Origin: Paenibacillaceae bacterium | Lineage (GTDB): Bacteria > Bacillota > Bacilli > Paenibacillales > Paenibacillaceae | Assembly: GCA_004134985.1 (NCBI GenBank) | Contig: REGQ01000029.1 | Location: forward strand, 33,394 to 80,764 | DNA length: 47,371 nucleotides | Direction: 5' to 3' | In this document: one piece after another, positions 33,676 to 42,700 of the stretch | Layout of the letters: the number at the start of each line of letters is the position of its first letter | Position numbering within the stretch: position 1 is the first letter of the stretch | Program-made: the position numbers and the translations under genes | The notes under the pieces: model-generated | The model's database searches: none | Seen by the model: only the letters and a program-made list of their open reading frames with translations | Told to the model about the DNA's origin: nothing

Positions 33676-33774
33676 GATGGTTCCTCCTCAACCGATTTTT
33701 CTCTTCAATTAACTTGGTGTAAAAAAGTTTACCTAATGCAATTTTATTGCGTTACAGAAAAACTGTCAACTAAA

Positions 33775-34076
33775 TACTTTGAAGGCTGTGATCCGTTTAC
33801 CTTAGCACAAATGGCGGACATGATTTCTCCCTAGTATGCCTTGTGGGAGCAGCGGGATTTTATACGCCGGGCGGAGCTGTTCCGGGTGCCAGTGAACAAG
33901 CGGTATGAGCACATGTCGCAGGGGGAGCGCAAGAAGGTTGCCCTGACTTTGGCTCTAAGCAGCCAAGCGCCATTGCGCTCCTCGATGAACCGACCAGCGG
34001 GCTTGATATTGGAAGCCGCAACCGGTTGAAGCAAATGCTGCTTGAAGATGCGGAGCGCCATATATGCAGCACTTGA
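33775..34076 (+). pseudogene. ABC-transporter ATPase remnant (copy B)
   Basis: Same relic as 15690-15991, with the same internal TAG after MISP, the signature RYEHMSQGERKKVALTLAL, a frameshift, and IALLDEPTSGLDIGSRNRL. Here the signature reads SQGERKK, closer to functional ATPases than copy A's SQGKRKK, so copy B keeps the more ancestral state at this position. No Walker A. Confidence 0.83.
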
Positions 34077-34159
34077 AAAAATTGTTGATAGTACTGACAA
34101 AGGAACGGTAATCACCAAAGATCACGGAGACCTTTTCATAATACGCTTGTCTCACGACT

Positions 34160-34360
34160 TTTCTCTGTCCTGCGTTATATGGAAGGGTTGAATACCGTGC
34201 AACGAGCTATCGTTATTTACCCGATAAAGCAGGGCTTTGTTATATTACAGTAGATAAAAAGAACGTACTCAATATGACTGATAGAACACCTTAATCAGAT
34301 GGTACCAGAAGGAGCAGGAAATTAAGAATGATTCAGATATCCATATTCCTCTCAACAATG
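34160..34360 (+). pseudogene. SF0329-like protein remnant (copy B, N-terminal part)
   Basis: Reads FLCPALYGRVEYRATSYRY then LPDKAGLCYITVDKKNVLN MTDRT, with a one-base deletion relative to copy A near 34287, then DSDIHIPLNN. It keeps N-terminal residues that copy A lost and lacks the C-terminal half kept in copy A. The family call is from memory and moderate. Confidence 0.58.
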
Positions 34361-34536
34361 CATTAAGCAAATCAAAACGTACCTGTCTTGACGATCACAA
34401 TATCCCCTTCCTTCAGCATCTGCTGAAAGAAGGGGATATTAAATGGTCGCAGTTAGTAACTCATCGGTACTGGCGGTTATTTGATCATACGGGAATGTCG
34501 CTTTTTCCGCCAAACGTTATCCACCACCGTGAATAA
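34360..34536 (+). pseudogene. C-terminal fragment of an unidentified gene
   Basis: Open frame with protein-like composition, no start: ALSKSKRTCLDDHNIPFLQ, LLKEGDIKWSQLVTHRYW, RLFDHTGMSLFPPNVIHHRE, stop at 34534-34536. It begins exactly at the right boundary of copy B, so it was joined by the same rearrangement. Not recognised. A long near-perfect palindrome lies within it. Confidence 0.45.
34399..34440. other. 42-bp near-perfect palindrome
   Basis: Arms AATATCCCCTTC/GAAGGGGATATT plus inner TTCAGCA/TGCTGAA, with one mismatched pair (C411/A428) and a 2-base centre. A 19-pair hairpin potential inside a coding remnant. No T run follows. Confidence 0.8.
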
Positions 34537-34569
34537 CGCATATTTTACGAGTCAGGAACCTTGCGAAGT

Positions 34570-35775
34570 TTATTTTTTTCGAGGAAAACCGTGTTTCTTC
34601 GCACTCCACGCGATAATCAACGCAATAAGAAGCAGAATCACTAGCACGCCTGGGAATGACTGGACTCCAACAAACTCAAGTAAGGTACCACCCACAATAC
34701 CTCCACCGGCGATAGCCAGGTTCCAAACCGTGGTATTAATCGGCATCACGATATCCACGCCTTCTTCACCGCTTGCTTCGGCAAGCGCGGTTTGCAGCAG
34801 TGTGGCAGCACCGCCGAAGGTCAGTCCCCAAAATGCTACAGCCGCATAAACCAAGGGTGCAGATGTGATGCCCATCCACAGTGCAGCGGATACCAGTAGG
34901 AAACCGAGAAGACTAATCAATACGAGCAGGCGCAGGTGACGGTCTATCAGCAGACCAACTATCCAGATGGAGAGAAGAGCCACTATACCAAAGACCAGCA
35001 AGACAAGGTCAACACGTCCTGCGAGTTCTAAGGGTTCAAGAAACGGTGCAATATACGTATATAAAATATTGTGTGCCAGCATCCACGTCAGCACCACCAT
35101 AAGAATCGGACGGATCCCGGGTAAAACAAACACCTGACCGACGGTCATTCTTTGACCGGCAGGTTGCCCTGGATAATCCGGCACCTTCCACAGTACCCAT
35201 GCAATTAAACCAAGCGTTAGAAGAGACATGAGTCCGAAAACAAGGCGCCAACCGATCAAGTCACCGAGCAGGGTGCCGACCGGCACGCCGAATGTAAGAG
35301 CGATCGGCGTTCCAACCATTGCGACAGCCAAGGCTCGGCCTCTCAAGGAATCGGGTACCATACGCCGCGCGTAACCGGCGATCATCCCCCATGCAGCACC
35401 GGCACATACACCGGCGAAAAACCGGGCGATCATTGTTAAGGCATAGTTGCTTGACAATGCGGTTACCGAGTTGAAAATGAGAAAACCTACTATGATGGTG
35501 AGCAGAAGCGGACGACGTCTGAACCTGCCAGTAAACATGGCAAACGGAATTGCCGCTACGATGGAACCAACAGCATAAGAAGTTACGAACTGACCAGCCA
35601 TTCCTTTGCTAATATTTAATCCTTCGGCGAGATGCGGCAGTAAACCAGCCGGTATGGTTTCTGTAAAGATACAAATAAATCCTGTCATCGCAAGTGCGAG
35701 CAGTGCAAGCCAGGGAAGTCTGGCAGGGAGGTTGTCCGATTGAACCACACTCGTTGATGATGATAATTGAGACAA
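34570..35775 (-). CDS. DHA1-type MFS efflux transporter
   Basis: 401 residues, about 12 TMs. Motif A-like FAMFTGRFRRRPLLL between TM2 and TM3 and motif C-like VGTPIALTFGVPVGTLLGDLIGWR in TM5 mark a proton-coupled drug:H+ antiporter of the AraJ/YdhP-like group. AAGGGGGAAATTATTTTG precedes the start. Divergent from a TetR gene with shared promoter and operators, so likely a ligand-inducible efflux pump. Substrate unknown. Confidence 0.93.
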   Translation of the reverse strand: MSQLSSSTSVVQSDNLPARLPWLALLALAMTGFICIFTETIPAGLLPHLAEGLNISKGMAGQFVTSYAVGSIVAAIPFAMFTGRFRRRPLLLTIIVGFLIFNSVTALSSNYALTMIARFFAGVCAGAAWGMIAGYARRMVPDSLRGRALAVAMVGTPIALTFGVPVGTLLGDLIGWRLVFGLMSLLTLGLIAWVLWKVPDYPGQPAGQRMTVGQVFVLPGIRPILMVVLTWMLAHNILYTYIAPFLEPLELAGRVDLVLLVFGIVALLSIWIVGLLIDRHLRLLVLISLLGFLLVSAALWMGITSAPLVYAAVAFWGLTFGGAATLLQTALAEASGEEGVDIVMPINTTVWNLAIAGGGIVGGTLLEFVGVQSFPGVLVILLLIALIIAWSAKKHGFPRKK

Positions 35776-35806
35776 AATAATTTCCCCCTTAGAATGAATA
35801 AATTTA

Positions 35807-35875
35807 TGGATCGATCATTCTATATATTAGATTCAATAATAATCTCTTGTCAAGGACTTTTGGATCGATTAGTAT
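35807..35875. promoter_or_regulatory. Divergent overlapping promoters with two TetR-type operators
   Basis: Plus strand: TTGTCA (35847-35852), 17-base spacer, TAGTAT (35870-35875). Minus strand: TTGACA (35853-35848), 18-base spacer, TAATAT. The two -35 boxes overlap in TTGTCAA. TGGATCGATCA (35807-35817) and TGGATCGATTA (35861-35871) are matching imperfect palindromes centred on GATCGATC, one on each side. A single TetR would control both directions. Confidence 0.75.
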
Positions 35876-35899
35876 ATAAATAATAAAGGGGGTTATTTT

Positions 35900-36529
35900 A
35901 TGCCACGAACAGGACGCCCTCGCGCTTTTAATCGAGACGAGGCAGTTGTCGCTGCGATGCTTTTGTTTTGGGAGCAGGGTTTTGAGTCCACTTCACTTGC
36001 TCTGTTGCGCGCTGCGATGGGAAATATATCAGCAGCGAGTTTTTACGCGGCGTTCGAATCCAAGGAAGCACTGTTCTGCGAAGTAGTGGATTTGTATATC
36101 TCAACTTATGGACAGGTATCAGAAAGTTTCAGGGATAGAAGCTTGACACCGAGAGCAGCCATCGAGGAGGGATTACGGCGATCAGCACAGATGCAGACAG
36201 AGGGGTCCCATCCTCTAGGCTGCTTGATTACATTGTCCGCTGTAACCTGTTCTCCAGAGCTAAAACACATTCGGAAGCTGCTCTTCGAGGAACGAGAGAA
36301 GGTTTGCGGCTGGCAGAAAGATTGTATAGAACGGGCCATAGCAGATGGCGAGTTGCCCGATTCAACGGATGTCCCTATGCTGGTTACGTTGTTTAACACC
36401 TTTCTTCGAGGGATTTCTTCACAAGCCAGGGATGGTGTTCCGCTTGAGGCAATTAATGCTGCTATAACGCAGCTAATGAGTGTATGGGATGTACTATCTG
36501 TAAGGACAGGAGATCGAAGCAAAGTTTGA
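35900..36529 (+). CDS. TetR-family regulator of the divergent MFS pump
   Basis: 209 residues, AAAGGGGGTTATTTT before ATG 35900. HTH: GRPRAFNRDEAVVAAMLLF, WEQGFESTSLALLRAAMG, ISAASFYAAFESKEALFCE. C-terminal region has SHPLGCLITLSAVTCSPEL, typical of the TetR group with a Cys in helix 6. Followed by a strong terminator. Confidence 0.92.
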   Translation: MPRTGRPRAFNRDEAVVAAMLLFWEQGFESTSLALLRAAMGNISAASFYAAFESKEALFCEVVDLYISTYGQVSESFRDRSLTPRAAIEEGLRRSAQMQTEGSHPLGCLITLSAVTCSPELKHIRKLLFEEREKVCGWQKDCIERAIADGELPDSTDVPMLVTLFNTFLRGISSQARDGVPLEAINAAITQLMSVWDVLSVRTGDRSKV

Positions 36530-36536
36530 GGGGGAG

Positions 36537-36561
36537 AGCCCCTAACAGGGGCTAAGTTTTT
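36537..36561 (+). terminator. Intrinsic terminator after tetR
   Basis: AGCCCCT-aac-AGGGGCT stem followed by AAGTTTTT, 8 bp after the stop codon. A further AACAGCTGT/ACAGCTGTT inverted pair with T run lies at about 36579-36627. Confidence 0.85.
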
Positions 36562-36676
36562 GCTGATAGAAATTTAAACAGCTGTAAATACTAAGGAACA
36601 AAAGTCCAGTATGACAGCTGTTTTGATGCTTGCGGCAAATTTTACGGAGCCTCAGGCCAATGGTGAAACTGGTGTT

Positions 36677-36949
36677 TTAGCTATTTAGAGGTTTAGTTTC
36701 AACCCAGGCAACCTTAAGATCTCTTTCTTTGAAAAACCACTTATTATTAATTTTGATGAAATTGTCGTTATACCGTATAGCTGCCACCATTAATTTTTTG
36801 TCATCGCCATCAATGGTTAAATGATGAGCAAAACAATAGGTTGTCCCAATTGCAGTATCGCCAGATAAGGTTATCTTGCTTCCAATGAGAGCGCGTATCG
36901 CATAACGGTCAGCAATTTCTTCAAGGGATAGTTTATTCACAGTTTCCAT
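36677..36949 (-). pseudogene. SnoaL-like (NTF2-fold) protein with internal deletion
   Basis: 90 residues. The start METVNKLSLEEIADRYAIRALI and the end TLSGDTAIGTTYCFAHHLT to WFFKERDLKVAWVETKPL match the first helix and last strands of SnoaL-like/NTF2-fold proteins, which are normally about 140-150 residues. The missing middle contains the helix pair and first strands forming the pocket. The frame is kept but the fold would be incomplete. No good ribosome site. Probably a decayed gene, 90 bp from the Old Yellow Enzyme gene. Confidence 0.7.
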
Positions 36950-37039
36950 GTTAGCCTAATCGTTTAGGCGATAAAGGCTGGCTTATTCAGGCTGTCGAGA
37001 AATTCTCGACAATAGGAGCTTTCAGTCAGGTGACGTTCA

Positions 37040-38236
37040 TTACATCTTCTTCTCAAAGCCTTCCATGGGCGCGAGCGAATGTCGGTAGTTATCCTCTTCA
37101 AGTTCATCGGTGGTAAAGTGCATAACCCTCCTAAACGACCCTTCGAGGTAGGCCTGCATCGCCAGCGGAATACGCAACTCATCCATCTCTGATGCGGAAA
37201 GGCGGTAGCGAATGCTGTCCAGATCGCCCGTTTCCACTTTCTGCACCCATTTCGGCTCGCGGATCAGTTCCCGTCCGATCGCTACCAAAGCCGCACCGCC
37301 ATGAATAACGGCTTCCGCATCTTCCGGCTGCTCGACTGAGCCTATACCTATAAGCGGCTTCGTATTTGACATAGCCTGAACAAACTTGTCAAGAACCGGC
37401 TCTTGATCGGAAGGTTGATGAAGGGATGTCCGTTTATAGCTGGCCAATGAAAGATGAAGGTAATCTATCGGGGAATCCCCCAGCTTCCCAGCAAAGGCCA
37501 AAGAATCTTCTAACCGAATGCCCGGTGTGTCGATCTCCTCTGGAGAAAGACGGTAGCCAAGCAAAAACGGCTTCTTTGCGTGGGCGGCGATGACAGATGC
37601 AACCTCATGAATAACCGCCAATGGAAATCGCGTCTGTTTCTCAAAGCTGCCGCCCCACTCATCCGACCTTCGATTGGAATGCGGAGAAACAAACTGCTGC
37701 AGAAGGTAGCCGTTCGCCCCGTGCAGTTCCACACCGTCAAATCCGGCTTCGATCGCCCGTAGCGTAGCCTTGCCAAAATCTTGGATGATTTCTTCGATCT
37801 CCTCAGGGGCCAACTCACGCGGTGTTACGGAATCCGCCGGATGCGTGGCTGCGATAGGGCTTGCGCTTGTCGGTTGAACGCCTCTGAGAATCTTTGAATT
37901 GGTTTTGCGTCCGGCATGAAAGATTTGGATAATCGCCTTTGTACCGTCTTTATGAATCGCGTCGGCAATTCTGGAGAGTCCTTTGATATCGGCATCCTTA
38001 GCAATGGACAGTTCGCCTTCAAAGCCTTTTCCGCTCTCGGTAACATACGCGACGCCAGTGATGATCATGCCTGGGCCACCCGCTCTTTCCGCGTAATAAT
38101 TCACCTCGTCGCTCGTTATCGAACCGTCAAAGAAGCTCGACATGGTTGTCATCGGCGCCATGACGACTCTATTCTTTAGCGTGATCCCTTTGGCAAACGT
38201 ATAGGGCTGCAGGAACTTCCAATTGCCGTTTTTCAT
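37040..38236 (-). CDS. Old Yellow Enzyme-family NADH:flavin oxidoreductase
   Basis: 398 residues, TIM barrel. LKNRVVMAPMTTMSS (FMN contact, about 20-34), AIIQIFHAGRKT, FDGVELHGANGYLLQQFVSPHSNRRSDEWGG in overlapping parts (His-x-x-Asn substrate site and phosphate loop region, about 168-198), and PLIGIGSVEQPEDAEAVIHG with ALVAIGREL near the C-terminus. Related to YqiG/YqjM-like ene-reductases, reducing activated C=C bonds. GGGAGAGATAAAGA precedes ATG 38236. Divergent from an HxlR regulator, the usual arrangement for electrophile-induced ene-reductases. Confidence 0.94.
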   Translation of the reverse strand: MKNGNWKFLQPYTFAKGITLKNRVVMAPMTTMSSFFDGSITSDEVNYYAERAGGPGMIITGVAYVTESGKGFEGELSIAKDADIKGLSRIADAIHKDGTKAIIQIFHAGRKTNSKILRGVQPTSASPIAATHPADSVTPRELAPEEIEEIIQDFGKATLRAIEAGFDGVELHGANGYLLQQFVSPHSNRRSDEWGGSFEKQTRFPLAVIHEVASVIAAHAKKPFLLGYRLSPEEIDTPGIRLEDSLAFAGKLGDSPIDYLHLSLASYKRTSLHQPSDQEPVLDKFVQAMSNTKPLIGIGSVEQPEDAEAVIHGGAALVAIGRELIREPKWVQKVETGDLDSIRYRLSASEMDELRIPLAMQAYLEGSFRRVMHFTTDELEEDNYRHSLAPMEGFEKKM

Positions 38237-38289
38237 TCTTTATCTCTCCCATTCATTTAGAGTTCGTATTTTATTGTAGAAAAGTGTAA

Positions 38290-38330
38290 ACTATCTGTAT
38301 AGTATGCACTTTAAAGATAGATACTATCTA
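38290..38330. promoter_or_regulatory. HxlR-type operator palindromes in the OYE/HxlR gap
   Basis: ACTAT-ctgt-ATAGT (38290-38303) and TAGATA-c-TATCTA (38318-38330), both perfect, occupy the 104-bp divergent gap. A possible plus-strand promoter TTGTAG, 18-base spacer, TATAGT overlaps the first one. Confidence 0.62.
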
Positions 38331-38340
38331 AAAGGAGAGA

Positions 38341-38691
38341 ATGGGATTGGACAAGCAGGAAGAGATTCTGGAAGAAGTGAATGTTGCCCCATTTTCTTAT
38401 GCAATCTCTTTAATTGATGGCAAATGGAAGATGTATATTTTGTTCTGGCTATGGAAAAAAGAAGTTCTTCGCTACGGCGAGCTGAAGCGGGCGTTGGGAA
38501 ACGTCACCCATAAGATGCTGAGTACCCAGTTGAAAGAACTGGAAGCGGATAACCTGCTTATTCGCACGGAATATCCCCAAGTTCCGCCGAAAGTTGAATA
38601 TGCATTGTCGCCTAAAGGGCTGACGATGATGCCTGTGCTGGAAATGTTGTGTACATGGGGAAAGGAGCATAGTGTGGACCTTGATGAGTAA
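38341..38691 (+). CDS. HxlR-family transcriptional regulator
   Basis: 116 residues from ATG 38341; AAGGAG is only 3 bases away, so the in-frame TTG at 38347 region is a possible alternative start. Winged-helix: SYAISLIDGKWKMYILFWL, RYGELKRALGNVTHKMLST, QLKELEADNLLIRTEYPQV, VEYALSPKGLTMMPVL. Unlike YodB/CatR types there is no Cys at residue 6-8; the only Cys is near the C-terminus (MLCTWG). Likely regulates itself and the divergent ene-reductase. Confidence 0.92.
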   Translation: MGLDKQEEILEEVNVAPFSYAISLIDGKWKMYILFWLWKKEVLRYGELKRALGNVTHKMLSTQLKELEADNLLIRTEYPQVPPKVEYALSPKGLTMMPVLEMLCTWGKEHSVDLDE

Positions 38692-38819
38692 GTGTTTCGA
38701 CAATAACAGGCTGGCTTTTCTAGTCGCCCCTTTCCATCTTGTTCATAATGAGCGCTCCACACATGTGGAGTGCTGTGTGTTGCTCACTAGAAAGTAGCCA
38801 TTTGAAGGGAGAAATGAAC

Positions 38820-39398
38820 ATGACGAAGCATGATATCAGCAATATAGAGGAGTTATCACCGGAACTGCGTGAAGGACTACTCAAAGTATTGAAAGCACGT
38901 TTTGAGAAAAACATGAACCGTCATCAAAGCCTTGAATGGGCTGACGTACAAGCCAAGCTCGAAGCTCATACGGAAAAACTGTGGTCGCTCCATGAAATGG
39001 AGAGAACTGGCGGTGAACCGGATGTTATTGGTTATGATGCCAAGACGGGTGATTACATTTTTTGCGATTGTTCAGCGGAAAGTCCTAAAGGGCGCAGAAG
39101 TATTTGTTATGACCGTAAAGCGCTGGAGTCAAGGAAAGAACATAAACCACAAAATAATGCGATTGAAATGGCAGCTGCCATGGGGATTGAGCTCTTAACA
39201 GAAGAACAATACCGGGAGTTGCAGCATCTTGGAAACTTCGATTTGAAAACGTCGAGTTGGGTGATAACACCTGCTAATATTAGAAGCCTCGGCGGGGCCA
39301 TCTTTTGCGATCGTCGCTACGACACCGTCTTCGTGTACCATAATGGAGCTGAATCCTACTATGCTGCAAGAGGCTTCCGGGGCTCGCTGAGGGTCTAA
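38820..39398 (+). CDS. DUF4256 family protein
   Basis: 192 residues from ATG 38820 (AAGGGAG about 9 bases upstream); the longer frame from 38739 lacks a site. ELREGLLKVLKARFEKNMN, HQSLEWADVQAKLEAHTEK, GGEPDVIGYDAKTGDYIFC, MGIELLTEEQYRELQHLG and the closing CDRRYDTVFVYHNGAESYY match the widespread DUF4256 family of unknown function. No TM or signal. Single gene after HxlR. Confidence 0.88.
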   Translation: MTKHDISNIEELSPELREGLLKVLKARFEKNMNRHQSLEWADVQAKLEAHTEKLWSLHEMERTGGEPDVIGYDAKTGDYIFCDCSAESPKGRRSICYDRKALESRKEHKPQNNAIEMAAAMGIELLTEEQYRELQHLGNFDLKTSSWVITPANIRSLGGAIFCDRRYDTVFVYHNGAESYYAARGFRGSLRV

Positions 39399-39728
39399 TT
39401 GAGCTTTTATAAATCATGCCTTTATCTCGCCGCGGCGGATAGGATTCAAATAGCCTATCGTTCATGTAGAACCGTCGCTTTGTTGGTGAAGGATGTGTAA
39501 ATACCCAAATAATTGCCGGGATAAAAGCGGAAATAGATGCAATAAAATTGAGGATCGGATGAATGGAGATTGGGACAACCCCAAATCCATCAAGCCTTTC
39601 CTCTGTTTTTTATATCCAGATATCATTTGCCCTTTGCTCAAGTGACCTTTGTTGATCTATTATAGAGTAGACACCTTTTCTGTTTTTTAGTGGAAATTCG
39701 ACAATTTCTTTTGGGGATGGAGCATAGC
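39399..39728. other. Intergenic region before the giant regulator
   Basis: No gene seen. A short coding-like patch on the plus strand (DRIQIAYRSCRTVALLVKDV, about 39439-39499) could be a trace of the missing kinase N-lobe of the next gene, but this is weak. A possible TTGCTC, 18-base spacer, TATTAT promoter lies at about 39633-39662. Confidence 0.35.
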
Positions 39729-42700
39729 ATGATGGTTGCAGAAGCTGTTAAATTAAAGGAATTGATGAATGGAACTTCGATGGATGATGTCCTTCCCTTT
39801 TTACATATTGCTATAGGACTGACGGAATTGGTACAAAAGACCCATAAACAGAATAGATTAATCGGTGCTTTGCATCCGGCTGGGATTCAAGTTCAATTGG
39901 ATCGGAAGGTAGCTATTCTTACCGATCATCGATTGGTCGATTACACTTATGCATCTCCCGAGCAAACGGGCAGAATCAATCGGATGCCTGACGAGCGCAG
40001 CGATTTGTATGCCCTGGGTATGATCTTCTTTGAAATGCTGTCTGGTAGTCTGCCGTTCCATGCACAAAGTACGGAAGAGTGGATCCATGTTCACCTTGCT
40101 GTTGTGCCGAAGCCTTTGCGTGAATTGCGCCCGGATATGGAAGGCCCGCTTGAGGCTGTTATCATGAAGCTGTTGTCAAAGCGGCCTGAAGAGCGCTATC
40201 AGAGCGCTTATGGTTTATTAACCGATTTGAAGAGGTGTGCCTCATCAAAGGAGGCGACGGGAGAGATTGTCTCTTTCGAGATTGCACACGCAGATGAGGC
40301 AAGTCGTTTCCGCCTACCCCAGACGCTTTTTGGTCGTGACAAGGAAGCAAGGGCTCTCCGAGAGGCTTTTGAACAAGCTAGAGCTGGCGCATCTTCGTTC
40401 GTCTTCGTCAGCGGTAGTGCCGGCAGTGGTAAAACTGTGCTGGTTCGAGAGCTTCGCACACTAGTTAGAAGGGATGGCTTCCGGTTTATTAGTGGGAAAT
40501 GCGATATGCTCAATCGCGATATTCCATTTTCTTCACTGCTGCAAGCTTTGCGAGGCTTAATTCAGCAAATATGGAGCGAATCGCCGGAAAGAGTGGTGAA
40601 GCTGAAGCGGCAATTAACAGAGGCATTGGGACAAGGAGCAGCTGTCATTGTACAGCTTTTACCTGAGGCTGCAGAGCTGCTTGATGAAATTCCAGCAATT
40701 GAACCCCTGCACCCTGCTGAGGCTGCTATTCGCCTTCATCGACTGGTACCTATTTTTATAAAAGTATTTGTCGATAAGCAGCACCCCCTCGTCATTTTTC
40801 TGGACGATCTTCAATGGGCAGACCCTGCTACAATCGATGTTCTGCGCACCATTGTTCACGATAAGGCACGACCCGGCTTATTAGTAATAGGTGCGTTTCG
40901 GGAGGAAGCGGCTTCGGGGTTGGAAGACGGTGCGGAAAAACAAGTTGATGCAGCCGCATGGATCGAGGAGTCGCTTTCCTTGCATCATGGGCTACAATTA
41001 TCGGTGCGCCATATTAATCTCGAAGCGCTATCCTACATGGAAGTAAGACAATTCGTATCGCATGTTCTTGATGAGAACTCGGCCCGTATCCGATCACTTG
41101 CGGAGGTGTTGTACCATCGGACAGGCGGTAATCCACTGTACTTGAATCGTCTTCTAGACAATCTGTATCGGGAGAGTAAGCTTTATTATAATGAGGAAGA
41201 GGCGGCTTGGGCCTGGGATACATCTGTCATAACACAGCTGCCCGACGATCCTGACATTCTTCATTTAATAGGGGCTCGTATTCGTACACTTCCGCCCGAA
41301 AAGATTGAGTTGCTAGCCATAGGAGCAGCTATCGGATATCGTTTTCATTCATCAATAATATCTCTAGTAAGTGGCCATCCCCTGCATTCTGCCCGGCAAC
41401 TTTTGCATGACTTAGAGGAAGATGGGCTGCTATGTCGAGAAAATGACAGTGATGAGGCAGACGAGGATGGGCGTTATTATAAGTTCTTGCATGACCGTAT
41501 TCAGCAAGCTGCATATATGACAATGTCTGAATCGGACAAAACGAGCTTGCATCTGACAACTGGCCGTGTAATACGTGATCATTTATCGAGCGAGAGTGAA
41601 TTTACAATATTCGATATGGTGTATCACTTGAATCTGGGCAGTGACAAGATCGTGGATGAAGCGGAGAAGAGAGCGCTTGCCGAATACAACTATCAGGCGG
41701 GTTTGAAGTCCAAGGCAACAACAGCATTTACGGCTGCACTGCACTTTTTTGAAATTGCTTTGCGTCTATCCGGGAACGATTGGCAGAATCCAGCTTCCCT
41801 TGCCTACCGTATTATGCTTGAGGTGCCCGAATGCGAATATATGTGTGGTCATACAGAACGTGCGGAGGAACTGCTTGAAGGTTTGATGTCCTGTACGACA
41901 GAAGTGGTTGAGCGTTCCCATATTTACCTGATAAGCATTGCGATGTATGTGTATTTGAATGATGATGCGAAAGCTGTCCATGTCGGGCAGCAGGCACTGG
42001 CCGAGTTCGGCTGGTATTTACCGGAGAGGCCTTCCAAAGCGCTGGTTATAAAGGAAGTCATGATGACGCAAAGTGCATTGTTCTATATGCGTGAAGATGT
42101 AGCTCATTTACCAATCAATCGTGAACCCCGCTATAAAGCATTATCAGATTTGGTAATGGCTATATCGACCTCGGTATTTACATTAAATCTGGAGCTGTCT
42201 GCAGTGTTATTTTCGAGGTTTGTTCGTTATGGTCTTAAGCATGGAAGCAATGAAGCGTTCTCCTTTATGCTCGCTAGCTACGGTTTAGTCATTTATAAAA
42301 AATCGCGTTTCTATACCGGGTCTCAGTATATAGATAAGGCATTGCATCTAGCCACTTCCTTTGACAGCGCAGACTTGCAATGCAGATTATACTTCCTGAG
42401 AGGTCTTGTTAGGCTTGAAAATCCGAATGAAGGGGGCAAGCAGTTTGAGCACTCTATTCAATACGGGATGGAATCGGCTAATCTGAAGTATGTTAGTCTT
42501 GCGATGTTGACAACTACGACAACCTACACCGGAGATTTGCATACGTTGTCTGTACTGATTAGACATTATGAAGAGATTTCACGGCAGCTTTTGGACGAGG
42601 TTACCCTTAATATCTTTCGTATTGTGAGATGGTATATCGCTCAAATGCAGGATGGAGCTGAGGAAAGCGATGAAGGTGTTACTCCCCTGCTGAATGATCG

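Larger units (their letters stand above)
32939..34360. repeat. Duplicated 1.4-kb block, copy B
   Basis: Counterpart of 14836-16281. The first about 130 bp (permease end) and the spacer to 33115 are diverged, while 33116-34159 is almost identical to copy A. Single-base indels are seen in A runs (near 33726, 34081 and 34140). The right boundary is at CTCAACAATG, after which the two loci are unrelated. Confidence 0.93.
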
